Shown here: piece by piece, positions 35,220 to 44,035 of the stretch
How the letters are laid out: the number at the start of each line of letters is the position of its first letter
Position numbering within the stretch: position 1 is the first letter of the stretch
The notes under the pieces: generated by a model
Seen by the model: only the letters and a program-made list of their open reading frames with translations
The model's database searches: none
Told to the model about the DNA's origin: nothing
Translations under genes and position numbers: made by a program
Source of the DNA: Planctomycetota bacterium
GTDB lineage: Bacteria; Planctomycetota; UBA1135; UBA2386
DNA length: 64,000 nt
Assembly: GCA_016716265.1 (NCBI GenBank)
Contig: JADJWQ010000002.1
Coordinates: 333,001 to 397,000, forward strand
Reading direction: 5' to 3'

Positions 35220-36665
35220 ATGTCCCTGGATCGCAGAAGTCTGCTCAAGGCGGGCCTGTTCGGCCTGCCGTTCGCCGGCCTGACGTCGCATGTCGCGGCG
35301 CTCGCGAAGGCCGTGTCGGGAGCCGCTGCCGCGGGTTCGCCGCGCCTGCTCCTCATCTACCAGCGCGGGGGTGCCGACGCGGTCAACATGATCGCGCCGC
35401 TGAGCGACCCGGACTACGCGGTGTTCCGGCCGAACATCTCGCTGAGCCTCGGTGGCAGCATCACACAGGAGCGCCGCTGCATCCGCGTGCCGGGGCATCC
35501 GTACGCGGGGCTCCACCTCGCGCTGCAGCAGCTCACGTTCCTGCCGGCGGACAGGATCGCCTACCTGTATCGCATTGGCAATGCGAGCTCGGAGCGCTCG
35601 CACTTCACGGAGCAGCACCTCACGGAGACCGGGCGGGTCGTCTACGACTCGACCGATCCAGGCTGGCTGCCGCAGGTGCTCGGCCAGTCGACCGCCAGCT
35701 CGACGCTCGGCGCGGTCTGCATCTCGAAGCGGCTGCAGCGCATCTTCATGTCGACATCGAACGCGGTCGGCCCGACCTCGCTGCATCTACAGCAACCGTT
35801 CAGCACCGCGGTCGGCAACGGCACGATCCGCAACCTGACGATCGAGTACGGCCTCGGTACGCCGGCCGCCAGCGTCGCGACGGCGGTGCTGAACGCCACC
35901 CGGAACGGCAATCCTGCCTACCAGCTGTCCGGCGATGCGCAATACCTGCGCGACACGGTGGTCGAGGCGTCGACCGATCTGAACGCCCTGCGCGGCCCGG
36001 GCGGCTTCCCGCACTCGACGCGCTATCCCGTGCCCGGCGATGCGCCGCCGAGCGGCAGCGACCTCACGAGCGCGGACATCGCGGCGTTCGGCGGCTTCTT
36101 CGCCCGGCTCGAGGAGGCCGTCCATCTGCTGCGTGGCCCGTCCCCGCTGAGCCACGTCGTCGGAGTCGAGCTCGGCGGCTGGGACACGCATGCGAACCAG
36201 CTGCCGGCGCACGCTCGGCTGTGCCGCGTGCTCGCCCACGCGATCCGCGTCGCCTACGAGGATCTCGCACAGGACGCGGCGCCGTTCCTGGTGCTGTCGA
36301 TCAGCGAGTTCGGCCGCACGCTGAAGGACAACGGCTCCGGCACCGACCACGGCGTCGGCGGCCTCTACATCGCGGCCGGGTCCTCCGTCCGCGGGGGCCT
36401 GTACAACCTGCACCACCCGGCCTGGGCCCAGCCGCAGCCGCCGTTCGCACCGGTGGGCCAGGCGTGGACGCGCCTGTCCACGCAATACGCGAGCCCGACC
36501 TGGTTCGACGCGATGAACCCGGTCACCGACTTCCGCGTGCCCTTCATCGAGATCGCGAAGAAGTTCTTCAACGTTCCCCCGGCGACCCTGCCCGGCGTCG
36601 GCGCCGAGTGGGCGGCCATCGACGCGAGCAATGCGCCGTTCGACGCGGAGCTCGGCTTCCTCTGA
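35220..36665 (+). CDS. DUF1501 family protein with Tat-like signal
   Basis: A 481-residue protein of the DUF1501 family (sulfatase/alkaline-phosphatase-like fold). The N-terminus DRRSLLKAGLFGLPFAG resembles a Tat signal with RR and a hydrophobic stretch, so it may be exported folded. Conserved stretches: LLIYQRGGADAVNMIAPL (about 42-59); ERSHFTEQHLTETG; VVGVELGGWDTHANQLPAH (about 305-323); FLVLSISEFGRTLKDNGSGT; and DHGVGGLYIAAG. These His/Asp-bearing motifs look like a metal site. It follows the DUF1800 gene by 7 nt and is surely co-transcribed with it. The substrate is unknown. Confidence 0.93.
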   Translation: MSLDRRSLLKAGLFGLPFAGLTSHVAALAKAVSGAAAAGSPRLLLIYQRGGADAVNMIAPLSDPDYAVFRPNISLSLGGSITQERRCIRVPGHPYAGLHLALQQLTFLPADRIAYLYRIGNASSERSHFTEQHLTETGRVVYDSTDPGWLPQVLGQSTASSTLGAVCISKRLQRIFMSTSNAVGPTSLHLQQPFSTAVGNGTIRNLTIEYGLGTPAASVATAVLNATRNGNPAYQLSGDAQYLRDTVVEASTDLNALRGPGGFPHSTRYPVPGDAPPSGSDLTSADIAAFGGFFARLEEAVHLLRGPSPLSHVVGVELGGWDTHANQLPAHARLCRVLAHAIRVAYEDLAQDAAPFLVLSISEFGRTLKDNGSGTDHGVGGLYIAAGSSVRGGLYNLHHPAWAQPQPPFAPVGQAWTRLSTQYASPTWFDAMNPVTDFRVPFIEIAKKFFNVPPATLPGVGAEWAAIDASNAPFDAELGFL

Positions 36666-36703
36666 GCGCCTTCTGGCCCGGTGGCGCCGTTGCTCGACCG
36701 GGC

Positions 36704-38224
36704 TCAGCGCACGCGCTCGAGCAACACGAAGTCGCGGCGCTGACCGCGGACGCGGGCGCGCTCGACGAAGTCGGCGAGTGCTTCGTCGAGCGGCTGGCCG
36801 TCGTGGTGGCGCCAGATCAGCCAGCGGGCGTCGGCGGGGGGGCGCTCGCTCTGGGTGTCCCAGGGGATGTCGGGGTCGAGCTCGACGGCGAAGTTGTCGC
36901 CCGGGTCGCGCCAGAACAGCGGGCGCTCGACGCCGTGCTCGGCCAACACCGCGCGCATCACGGCGGCCGAGGCCGCCTCGGAGCGCAGGCCGAATGCGCG
37001 AACGTGCTCGGTATCCCATTTGAAGGTCCACACGATCACGAACGGCAGCAGCAGGAGCCACGCGAGCGCCGTCGGGCGGGAGCGGAGGCGTGGCGCCGTC
37101 AGCGCGAGCAGTGCCGCGCCGACGAACGAACGCCCGGGCAGCGGGAACGGCAGCCACGGCAGGACGAGCAGCGCGAGTACGCCGAGTCCGGCGACCGCGC
37201 GACCGGCCGGAGCGACCCAGCTCGGCAGCGGGCGCAGGCTCGCGACCCAGTCGGCCATCGCCGGGGCGACGCCGATCGCGAGCAGCGGCACGCCCGCGAG
37301 CATGTAGCGCGGCGGGCGCTCGGGGAAGAACAGCAGGATGACGACACAGCCGAGCGCGCCAGCCGTGCACGCACGGCGGAAACCGGCGGCGCGATCGTCG
37401 GGGCCGTCGCCGCGGGGCCAGGCGCGCCGGAGCCACAGCGTATACGGCAAGGCCACGAGCAATGCGCGGAGCGGGTGCACCGGCGTGTCGAGCAGGGCGC
37501 GCCAGCCGAAATCGGCGACGCGGCCGACGCTCTCGGTCGCGGCGACCTGCGCGAATCGCTCCGCCCCGACCGCCTCGGCCATCGCCCAGGTGACCAGTCC
37601 GAACGGCGCCGCGAGGGCGAGCGCGAACAGCGAGAGCCGCAGCACACCGAGCCGCCGCCACGACAGCAACAGGATGCCGGCCACGAACAGCAGGTACGGC
37701 GGTCCCTTCGCGAGCATCGCCAGCGAGCCGGCGAGGCCGGCGAGCAGCGCCCGTCCGCGCGCCTCGCGCGAGTCGAGCCACGCGTTCTCGGCGAGCCACA
37801 CCGCTGAGATGACGGACAGCGCCGTGAACGCCGGGTCGATCTCGGCGAAGCCGCCGTGCCACAGCAACAGCGGTGACACGCAGGCGCCGAGCGCCGCGAG
37901 CCACGCGACGCCCGCATGCCACTGTCGGCCGGCCGCGCGGAACACGCACAGCCCCGCCAGCCACAGCAGCAGGACCGACGGCACGCGGAGCCAGAGCTTG
38001 TCGAAGCCGGCGAGCTCGTGCACGACCGCGAGGATCCAGTAGTAGAGCGGTGGTTTGGTGAGGATCACCTCGCCGCCGCGCGTCGGCACGAGCCAGTCGC
38101 CGGACGTCACCATCTCGTGGGCGACCAGCGCGCGGAACGGCTCGGTGTAGCGCCAGGTCGCGCGCGCGAGCATCGGCGCGTGGCCGGCGACCGCGAGCAG
38201 CAGGAGCAGCAGGGCGGCGCGCAT
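36704..38224 (-). CDS. ArnT/PMT-like membrane glycosyltransferase, copy 4
   Basis: A 506-residue polytopic protein. The catalytic-type acidic motif near the N-terminus reads RYTEPFRALVAHEM (Glu in place of Asp-Glu), followed by VPTRGGEVILTKPPLYYWIL (KPPLxYW). HGGFAEIDPAFTALSVIS and SLAMLAKGPPYLLFV follow. FFPERPPRYMLAGVPLLAIG is the ArnT-like second loop (RPxRYxLxxxP). The C-terminal 100 residues form a soluble domain. It is the last gene of a minus-strand group with a cytidylyltransferase-like gene and a PLP decarboxylase. A TAACGT hexamer 9 nt before the ATG suggests its own leaderless promoter. Confidence 0.84.
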   Translation of the reverse strand: MRAALLLLLLAVAGHAPMLARATWRYTEPFRALVAHEMVTSGDWLVPTRGGEVILTKPPLYYWILAVVHELAGFDKLWLRVPSVLLLWLAGLCVFRAAGRQWHAGVAWLAALGACVSPLLLWHGGFAEIDPAFTALSVISAVWLAENAWLDSREARGRALLAGLAGSLAMLAKGPPYLLFVAGILLLSWRRLGVLRLSLFALALAAPFGLVTWAMAEAVGAERFAQVAATESVGRVADFGWRALLDTPVHPLRALLVALPYTLWLRRAWPRGDGPDDRAAGFRRACTAGALGCVVILLFFPERPPRYMLAGVPLLAIGVAPAMADWVASLRPLPSWVAPAGRAVAGLGVLALLVLPWLPFPLPGRSFVGAALLALTAPRLRSRPTALAWLLLLPFVIVWTFKWDTEHVRAFGLRSEAASAAVMRAVLAEHGVERPLFWRDPGDNFAVELDPDIPWDTQSERPPADARWLIWRHHDGQPLDEALADFVERARVRGQRRDFVLLERVR

Positions 38225-38233
38225 CGACGCGCG

Positions 38234-38239
38234 ACGTTA
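38234..38239 (-). promoter_or_regulatory. Candidate leaderless promoter -10 hexamer TAACGT
   Basis: On the minus strand, 9 nt before the ATG at 38224. There is no Shine-Dalgarno site. Confidence 0.4.
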
Positions 38240-38322
38240 CCGCCCGGGCCAGCGCGATCCAGCGCGGGACGCCGGGCGTCCGGGGCGCGCGCAGGGCGTG
38301 CGGACCGGCCGGGCGCCGCGGC

Positions 38323-38856
38323 TCAGGCCCGCTCGTCGCGGTGCTGGTCCGCCCAGAAGCGGCCCCAGTCAGCGAGGAAGTCGGACGACGACCATTGCTT
38401 GTCGCGACCGACGCCGTCGACGATCTCGATGCCGTACTCGCGGCAGACCGACTCCTCGCTCGCGGGCAGCGACTTGCCCTTCACCCGGTCGCCGCCCTTC
38501 GTGAAGATCCGCGGGCGGATCGCGCGCAGCGCCTCGGCGACCGTGCTGTCGCCGGGCGGCGCGCGGAACGGGACCACGTAGTCGATGCCGCCGATCGCGG
38601 ACACGATCGCGCAGCGCGTCGCGAGGTCCTGGAACGGGCGGCCCTTCTTCCGGCGCAGGAACTCGTCGTCGTTGACGACGACGACGACGGTGTCGCCGAA
38701 CCTGCGCGAGTCGACGATGCACGAGATGTGGCCGGGGTGGATCGGGTCGTAGCCGCCCGACGTGCAGACCACGACGCCCAGGTCGCGCGTATCGCGCAGC
38801 TTGCGGAACTCGTCCAGCTCCACGATCGGCGCGAAGAAGCCAGCCATCTCGCTCAT
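38323..38856 (-). CDS. Cytidylyltransferase-like nucleotidyltransferase
   Basis: A 177-residue nucleotidyltransferase of the cytidylyltransferase-like (HxGH) superfamily, which joins a phosphorylated substrate to CMP or AMP. Signature CTSGGYDPIHPGHISCI (about 31-47) corresponds to GxFDPxHxGH. VVVVVNDDEFLRRKKGRPFQ (about 56-75) carries the conserved Lys/Arg. IFTKGGDRVKGKSLPASEES replaces the usual ISSTxL/R motif. It resembles heptose-phosphate adenylyltransferase (RfaE/HldE C-terminal) and glycerol-3-phosphate cytidylyltransferase domains; which one is undecided. With the nearby glycosyltransferase, a role in activated-sugar supply is plausible. A TACGCT hexamer lies 7 nt before the ATG. Confidence 0.78.
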   Translation of the reverse strand: MSEMAGFFAPIVELDEFRKLRDTRDLGVVVCTSGGYDPIHPGHISCIVDSRRFGDTVVVVVNDDEFLRRKKGRPFQDLATRCAIVSAIGGIDYVVPFRAPPGDSTVAEALRAIRPRIFTKGGDRVKGKSLPASEESVCREYGIEIVDGVGRDKQWSSSDFLADWGRFWADQHRDERA

Positions 38857-38863
38857 GGGCGGG

Positions 38864-38869
38864 AGCGTA
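38864..38869 (-). promoter_or_regulatory. Candidate leaderless promoter -10 hexamer TACGCT
   Basis: Minus strand, preceded by GC, 7 nt before the ATG at 38856. It is identical in sequence to the one upstream of fdhD at 56291-56296. Confidence 0.5.
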
Positions 38870-38929
38870 GCGCCGCGGGAGTGGGATTGGAGCCCCGCTG
38901 CGGGGCCGCGACTCGCGGCGGGACGGGAG

Positions 38930-40237
38930 TCAGGGCTCCTGGTCGGCGAGTCCGTCCGCCGGAGAGCCGCGGCGGCGCGCGAGCCGTGCCGCGCCGCCGT
39001 CGACGACGACCTCGGCCGGGCCCGGGTGGCCGAGGAAACGGTGCGGGCTGAAGGTCAGGCCGTAGGCTCCCGCATTGAGGATCGCGAGCAGGTCACCGGG
39101 CGCGAGCTCCGGTAGCTCCAGGCTCTTCGCGAAGCGGTCGGCCGGCGTGCACAAGGGCCCGCCGAGCGCCGCGGGATCGGCCGGGGCCCGGGTGCCGAGC
39201 GGGTCGTCCGCCGCGACGATCGCGTAGGCGCGCCGCATCACGGCGCCCATGCCGGCGGCCGCTCCGAACTGGTGCATGCCGCCGTCGACGACGACCTGGC
39301 GCTCGTCGCCGGAGCGCTTGACGTCGACGACGCGGGTCAGGAACACGCCGCCGCCGGCGAGCAGGTAGCGGCCGAGCTCGACGTGCAGCGCACGCGGGCG
39401 GTGCGGGGCAGCCGCGAGCACGTCGCGGAGGCCGGCGCCGGCCGCCGCGAGGTCGAGCTCGGGGTCGCCGTCGTAGACGGGCCAGCCGAAGCCGCCGCCG
39501 AAGTTCAGGCTGTCGAGCGGGTGACCGATCACCGCGGCGACGTCGGCGGCGAGCGCCGTCAGGCCGGCGGCGGTCGCGACCCAGCTCGCGGCATCGAAGG
39601 TCTGCGAGCCGCCGTAGACGTGCAGCCCGCGCAGCCGGCAGGCGCCGTCGCGCTCGATCGCCTCGGCGAGCGCCGCGACGCGGTCCTGGTCGACGCCGAA
39701 GCGGCTACGCGCGTCGGCCATCCGCAGCCGCGAGCCGGTCTGTGCGGTGCCGGGGTTCACGCGGATCGCGACCTCGGGGCGGCGGCCGGTGGTCCGTGCC
39801 AGCGCGGCGAGCCGCGCATGCTCGCGCTCCGACTCGAGGTTGACGACGACGCCGTGCTCGAGCGCGGCGCGAAGGTCGTCGTCGGACTTGCCCGGGCCGG
39901 CGAACTGGATGCGGGGGCCGGCGAGCCCGGCGGCACGGGCGACCAGGATCTCGCCGGCGGACGCCACCTCGGCGCCGGCGCCGTGGGCCGCCGCGACCCG
40001 CGCCAGTGCGACCAGCGGGTTGGCCTTCAGCGCCAGCAGCAGGCCGACGTCGCCGCCGAGCGCGCCGCGCACGTCGTCGATCCGGTCGCGCAGCGCCTGC
40101 GCGTCGTGCGCGTAGAGCGGCGTCCCGAACCGCTCCGCGAGCTCCGCCGCCGTGACCCCGCCGACCCGCAGCGGCCCGCCGCCCTCACACCGGAGCGCCC
40201 GCAGCGCCGCCCACCGCGCAGTTCCGTCGTTGCCCAC
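38930..40237 (-). CDS. PLP-dependent decarboxylase (diaminopimelate/ornithine decarboxylase fold)
   Basis: A 435-residue fold-type III PLP enzyme. PLP-binding Lys in GLLLALKANPLVALARV (about 68); substrate-domain motifs GAEVASAGEILVA and IQFAGPGKSDDDLRAAL; RLRGLHVYGGSQTFD; LNFGGGFGWPVYDGD; ELGRYLLAGGG; and the catalytic Cys region GPLCTPADRFAKSLELPE (about 375-392), then AGAYGLTFSPHRFLGHP. The GPGKS variant and overall style look like the ornithine/diaminopimelate-type decarboxylases found with siderophore or exopolysaccharide genes as much as LysA. No lysine genes are adjacent. The GTG start lies 8 nt after a TAGGAT hexamer, directly next to the palindrome at 40252-40284. Confidence 0.83.
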   Translation of the reverse strand: MGNDGTARWAALRALRCEGGGPLRVGGVTAAELAERFGTPLYAHDAQALRDRIDDVRGALGGDVGLLLALKANPLVALARVAAAHGAGAEVASAGEILVARAAGLAGPRIQFAGPGKSDDDLRAALEHGVVVNLESEREHARLAALARTTGRRPEVAIRVNPGTAQTGSRLRMADARSRFGVDQDRVAALAEAIERDGACRLRGLHVYGGSQTFDAASWVATAAGLTALAADVAAVIGHPLDSLNFGGGFGWPVYDGDPELDLAAAGAGLRDVLAAAPHRPRALHVELGRYLLAGGGVFLTRVVDVKRSGDERQVVVDGGMHQFGAAAGMGAVMRRAYAIVAADDPLGTRAPADPAALGGPLCTPADRFAKSLELPELAPGDLLAILNAGAYGLTFSPHRFLGHPGPAEVVVDGGAARLARRRGSPADGLADQEP

Positions 40238-40245
40238 GCCCCGCG

Positions 40246-40251
40246 ATCCTA
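40246..40251 (-). promoter_or_regulatory. Candidate leaderless promoter -10 hexamer TAGGAT
   Basis: Minus strand, 8 nt before the GTG at 40237. The palindrome at 40252-40284 occupies exactly the -12 to -45 zone behind it, where a -35 element or operator would lie. Confidence 0.5.
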
Positions 40252-40284
40252 ACTTCCGATCCGTACGCGGTACCGATCGGAAGT
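40252..40284. repeat. Perfect 10-bp-arm palindrome, copy A of a 25-nt dispersed repeat
   Basis: Arms ACTTCCGATC (40252-40261) and GATCGGAAGT (40275-40284) flank a 13-nt centre that itself contains GTAC-GCG-GTAC. The right 25 nt (40263-40287) recur at 54288-54312 with one mismatch. It lies between the divergent decarboxylase and cdd genes, next to a -10 candidate, so an operator is possible. Confidence 0.65.
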
Positions 40285-40350
40285 CAGCGGGCGGGCGGGG
40301 GCGGGTTCCTGCTTCAAGCCGGGGCGGTGCGGCCGCATCATGGCGCGCCG

Positions 40351-40794
40351 ATGTCCGGGTCGGCCGAGAGCTCCGCGCGCGAGGCGCTGATCGACACCGC
40401 ACGACGGGCCGCCGCGCGCGCCTTCGTGCCGGCGTCCGGCTTCCGCGTCGGCGCCGCGGTGCTGGTCGACGGCGGCGCGATCGTGCCCGGCTGCAACGTC
40501 GAGACCGCGAGCTACGGGCTGACGATCTGCGCCGAGCGCAACGCCGTGTTCCGGGCCGTCGCCGACGGTGCGCGCGCGATCCACGCCGTGGCCGTCTGGA
40601 CCGAGCTCGACGAGCCGGCGGCGCCGTGCGGCGCGTGCCGGCAGGTGCTCGCGGAGTTCGCGGCGGCCGACTGCCCGGTGCTGCTCGCCGGTCCCGGCGG
40701 GCGCGTGACGGAGCTGACCGTCGGCGAGCTGCTGCCGCGGCCCTTCACGTTCGACACGCTCGACGCCGCCCGCCGGGGAGGCACCGGCGCATGA
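40351..40794 (+). CDS. cdd: Cytidine deaminase
   Basis: A 147-residue zinc hydrolase converting cytidine and deoxycytidine to uridine and deoxyuridine. Motifs: SGFRVGAAVLVDGGAIVPGC; NVETASYGLTICAERNAVF (zinc Cys plus catalytic Glu in C-A-E); and EPAAPCGACRQVLAEF (PCxxC zinc ligands). Length matches the small tetrameric class. The ATG at 40351 is chosen; a GTG 24 nt upstream is possible. It is the first gene of the nucleoside-catabolism operon and overlaps deoC by 4 nt (ATGA). The palindrome upstream may regulate this operon as well as the divergent decarboxylase. Confidence 0.96.
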   Translation: MSGSAESSAREALIDTARRAAARAFVPASGFRVGAAVLVDGGAIVPGCNVETASYGLTICAERNAVFRAVADGARAIHAVAVWTELDEPAAPCGACRQVLAEFAAADCPVLLAGPGGRVTELTVGELLPRPFTFDTLDAARRGGTGA

Positions 40795-41678
40795 GCCGCA
40801 GCGGATTCGACGTTCCACCGGTCGACGCCGTCGCGCTCGAGACGCGCGCAGCGGAGCTCGCGACGCGCTCGATCAAGCGTGACGCGAAGCGGCGCGGTCT
40901 CGAGCTGGTCATCGCGATGACCGACCTGACGACGCTCGAGGGCCAGGACACCCCGGGCAAGGTCCGTGCGATGTGCCGCAAGGCGCGCCAACCGTTCGCG
41001 GCGGCGCCGCCGGTCGCGGCGGTGTGCGTGTATCCGGATCTCGTCGCCGAGGCGGTCGGCGCGCTGCGCGGCACGCGCGTGGCGGTCGCCGCGGTCGCGA
41101 CGCATTTCCCGTCCGGCCGCGCGCCGAGGGCATTGCGCCTCGCCGACGTGCGCCACGCGGTCGGCGAGGGCGCCACGGAGATCGACATGGTGATCGACCG
41201 CGGTGCGTTCCTGGCCGGTCGCGACGGTGAGGTCTTCGACGACATCCGCGCCGTCAAGGAGGCCTGCGGTGCCGCGCATCTCAAGGTGATCCTCGAGACC
41301 GGCGAGCTGCGCACCTACGACAACGTCCGCCGCGCCTGTCGCATCGCGATGCTCGCCGGGGCGGACTTCGTCAAGACCAGCACCGGCAAGGTCGCGCCCG
41401 CGGCGACGCGGCCGGTCGTGCTGCTGATGCTCGAGGCGGTCCGCGACTTCTATCTCGAGACCGGCCGCCGCGTCGGCGTCAAGGCCGCGGGCGGCATCCG
41501 CGAAGCGAAGGACGCGCTGCGCTATCTCGTGCTGGTCAACGAGACCTGCGGCGACGGCTGGCTCACGCCGGACGCGTTCCGCTTCGGTGCGAGCTCGTTG
41601 CTCGACGACGTGCTCATGCAATGGCGTCGCCTCGCGACCGGCACCTACCAGCGACCGGAGGACTTCAGCCGTGACTGA
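40791..41678 (+). CDS. deoC: Deoxyribose-phosphate aldolase
   Basis: A 295-residue class I aldolase splitting 2-deoxyribose-5-phosphate into glyceraldehyde-3-phosphate and acetaldehyde. Motifs: LELVIAMTDLTTLEGQDTPG near the start of the barrel; VCVYPDLVAEAVGAL; VATHFPSGRAP; GATEIDMVIDRGAFLAG; HLKVILETGEL; the Schiff-base Lys in ADFVKTSTGKVAP; and VGVKAAGGIREAKDALRYLV. Length is typical for the longer DeoC class. It overlaps cdd by 4 nt and the aldehyde dehydrogenase by 8 nt. Confidence 0.97.
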   Translation: MSRSGFDVPPVDAVALETRAAELATRSIKRDAKRRGLELVIAMTDLTTLEGQDTPGKVRAMCRKARQPFAAAPPVAAVCVYPDLVAEAVGALRGTRVAVAAVATHFPSGRAPRALRLADVRHAVGEGATEIDMVIDRGAFLAGRDGEVFDDIRAVKEACGAAHLKVILETGELRTYDNVRRACRIAMLAGADFVKTSTGKVAPAATRPVVLLMLEAVRDFYLETGRRVGVKAAGGIREAKDALRYLVLVNETCGDGWLTPDAFRFGASSLLDDVLMQWRRLATGTYQRPEDFSRD

Positions 41679-43170
41679 CGCGACCGATCGGAGCCCGGCG
41701 CCACGCCTGTCGTTCGGTGGCGCGTGGAGCTACGACCCGGCACCCGAGGCGAGCGACTGGGTCGACCGGCGCGACCGCCGCGGCCTGTTCATCGCCGGCG
41801 CGTTCACCGCACCGGCGGGCGGCGTGTGGTTCGACTCGCTGAACCCCGCGACCGGCGCCCCGCTCGCCGCCGTCGCGCAGGCCGACGCGAGCGACGTCGA
41901 CCGCGCCGTCGCGGCCGCCCGCGCCGCGGCGCCCGGCTGGCGTGCGCTGCCCGGCGAGCACCGCGCGCGCTACCTGTTCCGCATCGCGCGGCTCTTGCAG
42001 GAGCGCGCGCGCGAGCTCGCGATCCTCGAGTCGCTCGACGGCGGCAAGCCGATCCGCGAGTCGCGCGACGTCGATCTGCCGCTGGTCGCCGCGCACTTCT
42101 TCCATCACGCCGGCTGGGCCGACAAGCTCGAGCTCGCGTTCCCCGGCCGTGCCGTCGAGCCGTACGGTGTCGTCGGCCAGGTCATCCCCTGGAACTTCCC
42201 GCTGCTGATGGCGGCGTGGAAGCTCGCGCCCGCGTTGTGCTGTGGCAACACCGTGGTGCTGAAGCCGGCGGAGACCTCGTCGCTCACCGCGCTCGCATTG
42301 TGCGAGATCCTGCAGCAGGCCGAGCTGCCGCCGGGCGTCGTCAACGTCGTGACCGGCGACGGCCGGGTCGGTGCGGCGCTCGTCCGCCACCCCGATGTGG
42401 ACAAGGTCGCGTTCACCGGCAGCACCGAAGTCGGCAAGGAGATCCAGCGCGCCGTGGCCGGCACCGGCAAGGGCCTGACGCTCGAGCTCGGTGGCAAGGC
42501 GGCGCATCTGGTGTTCGAGGACGCCGCGCTCGACTCGGCCGTCGAGGGCGTCGTGCGCGGGATCTTCTTCAACCAGGGGCACGTGTGCTGCGCCGGCTCG
42601 CGCCTGCTGCTGCAGGAGTCGATCGCCGAGCCGTTCCTCGCCGCCCTGCGGCGTCGCGTCGAGCGCATCCGCGTCGGCGACCCACTCGACAAGAACACCG
42701 ACATGGGTGCGATCCACTCGGCCGCACAGCTCGCGCGCATCGAGGAGCTGGTCGCCGACGCGCGCGCCCACGGCGCCGAGGTCTGGCAGCCGGACTGTGC
42801 GCTGCCCGGCGATGGCAACTGGTTCCCGCCGACCGTCGTCACGCGACTCGGTCACGTCGACCGGCTGATGCGCGAGGAGGTGTTCGGACCGGTGCTGGCG
42901 GTCGCGACGTTCCGGCACCCCGACGAGGCGGTCGACAAGGCGAACGACACCGCCTACGGACTGTCGGCCGGCATCTGGACCGACAAGGGCAGCCGCATCC
43001 TCGACCTGGCCGGCCGCATTCGCGCGGGCGTCGTGTGGAACAACACGTTCAATCGCTTCGACCCGGGTGCCGCGTTCGGCGGCATGCGCGAGAGCGGGTT
43101 CGGCCGCGAGGGAGGCCGAGCGGGATTGTCGGCCTACGTGCGGAGCGCGGGAGGGCTCGCGGCGCCATGA
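41671..43170 (+). CDS. NAD(P)-dependent aldehyde dehydrogenase
   Basis: A 499-residue full-length aldehyde dehydrogenase. The cofactor domain shows VGQVIPWNFPLLMAAWKLAP, NTVVLKPAETSSLTAL and KVAFTGSTEVGKEI. The catalytic Glu is in TLELGGKAAHLVF, and the catalytic Cys region is FFNQGHVCCAGSRLLLQ. The end has EEVFGPVLAV and GGMRESGFGREGG. The GTG start, with GGAGGA 8 nt upstream, overlaps deoC by 8 nt. Position after deoC suggests it oxidises the acetaldehyde released by DeoC to acetate, which is inference. Paired aldehyde dehydrogenases after deoC are also known in actinomycetes. Confidence 0.94.
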   Translation: MTDATDRSPAPRLSFGGAWSYDPAPEASDWVDRRDRRGLFIAGAFTAPAGGVWFDSLNPATGAPLAAVAQADASDVDRAVAAARAAAPGWRALPGEHRARYLFRIARLLQERARELAILESLDGGKPIRESRDVDLPLVAAHFFHHAGWADKLELAFPGRAVEPYGVVGQVIPWNFPLLMAAWKLAPALCCGNTVVLKPAETSSLTALALCEILQQAELPPGVVNVVTGDGRVGAALVRHPDVDKVAFTGSTEVGKEIQRAVAGTGKGLTLELGGKAAHLVFEDAALDSAVEGVVRGIFFNQGHVCCAGSRLLLQESIAEPFLAALRRRVERIRVGDPLDKNTDMGAIHSAAQLARIEELVADARAHGAEVWQPDCALPGDGNWFPPTVVTRLGHVDRLMREEVFGPVLAVATFRHPDEAVDKANDTAYGLSAGIWTDKGSRILDLAGRIRAGVVWNNTFNRFDPGAAFGGMRESGFGREGGRAGLSAYVRSAGGLAAP

Positions 43171-44035
43171 GCGGACGGATCGACGTGTCGAAGACCTACA
43201 AGCTCTACGTCGGCGGGGCGTTCCCGCGCTCGGAGTCGGGGCGCACCTACACGCCGGCCGGCGCGCCGGGCGTCAACGTCTGTCGCGCGAGCCGGAAGGA
43301 CCTGCGCGATGCGGTGGTCGCCGCGCGTGGCGCGTTCGGGGGCTGGGCGCGCCGCGACGCATACAACCGCGGCCAGATCCTGTATCGCCTCGCCGAGATG
43401 CTGGAGACGCGCAAGGCCGCGCTCGCCGCCGAGCTCGTCGCCGGAGGCAGCGTCGCCGATCACGCCGAGGCCTTGCGCGAGGTCGAGGCGACCGTCGACC
43501 TGTGCGTCTGGCACGCCGGCCTGGCCGACAAGCTCAATCCATTGCTCGGGTCGCAGACCGACGCGTCGGGACCGTTCTTCGTGTTCTCGACCGTCGAGCC
43601 GACCGGCGTCATCGGTGTCGTCGCACCCGAGCGTCCGGCGCTGCTCGGGCTGTGCGCGTTGCTGCTGCCGGTGCTGGTGTCGGGCAACGTCGCGATCGCG
43701 CTGTGTTCGGAGTCGTCGCCGCTCGCCGGCCTCGCCCTCGGCGAGGTCTGCGCGAGCTCCGACGTCCCGGCCGGAGTCGTCGCCCTCCTGTCGGGCCACC
43801 GCGCCGAACTGCTCGCCGAGCTCGCGAAGCATCGCGCGATCGACGGCCTGCTGCTCGCGGCCGGCGACGCCGCGGCGGACGCCGAGGCGGCGCGGCTCGC
43901 GGCCGACTCGGTCAAGCGGGTGCGGCGCTGCACGCTGTCGGCCGCGGGCTACGCCGAGCCCGCGGCGGTACGCCGGCTCGACTGGGTCGAGCCGTTCGTC
44001 GAGGTCAAGACGCTGTGGCACCCGGTGTCGGCGCG

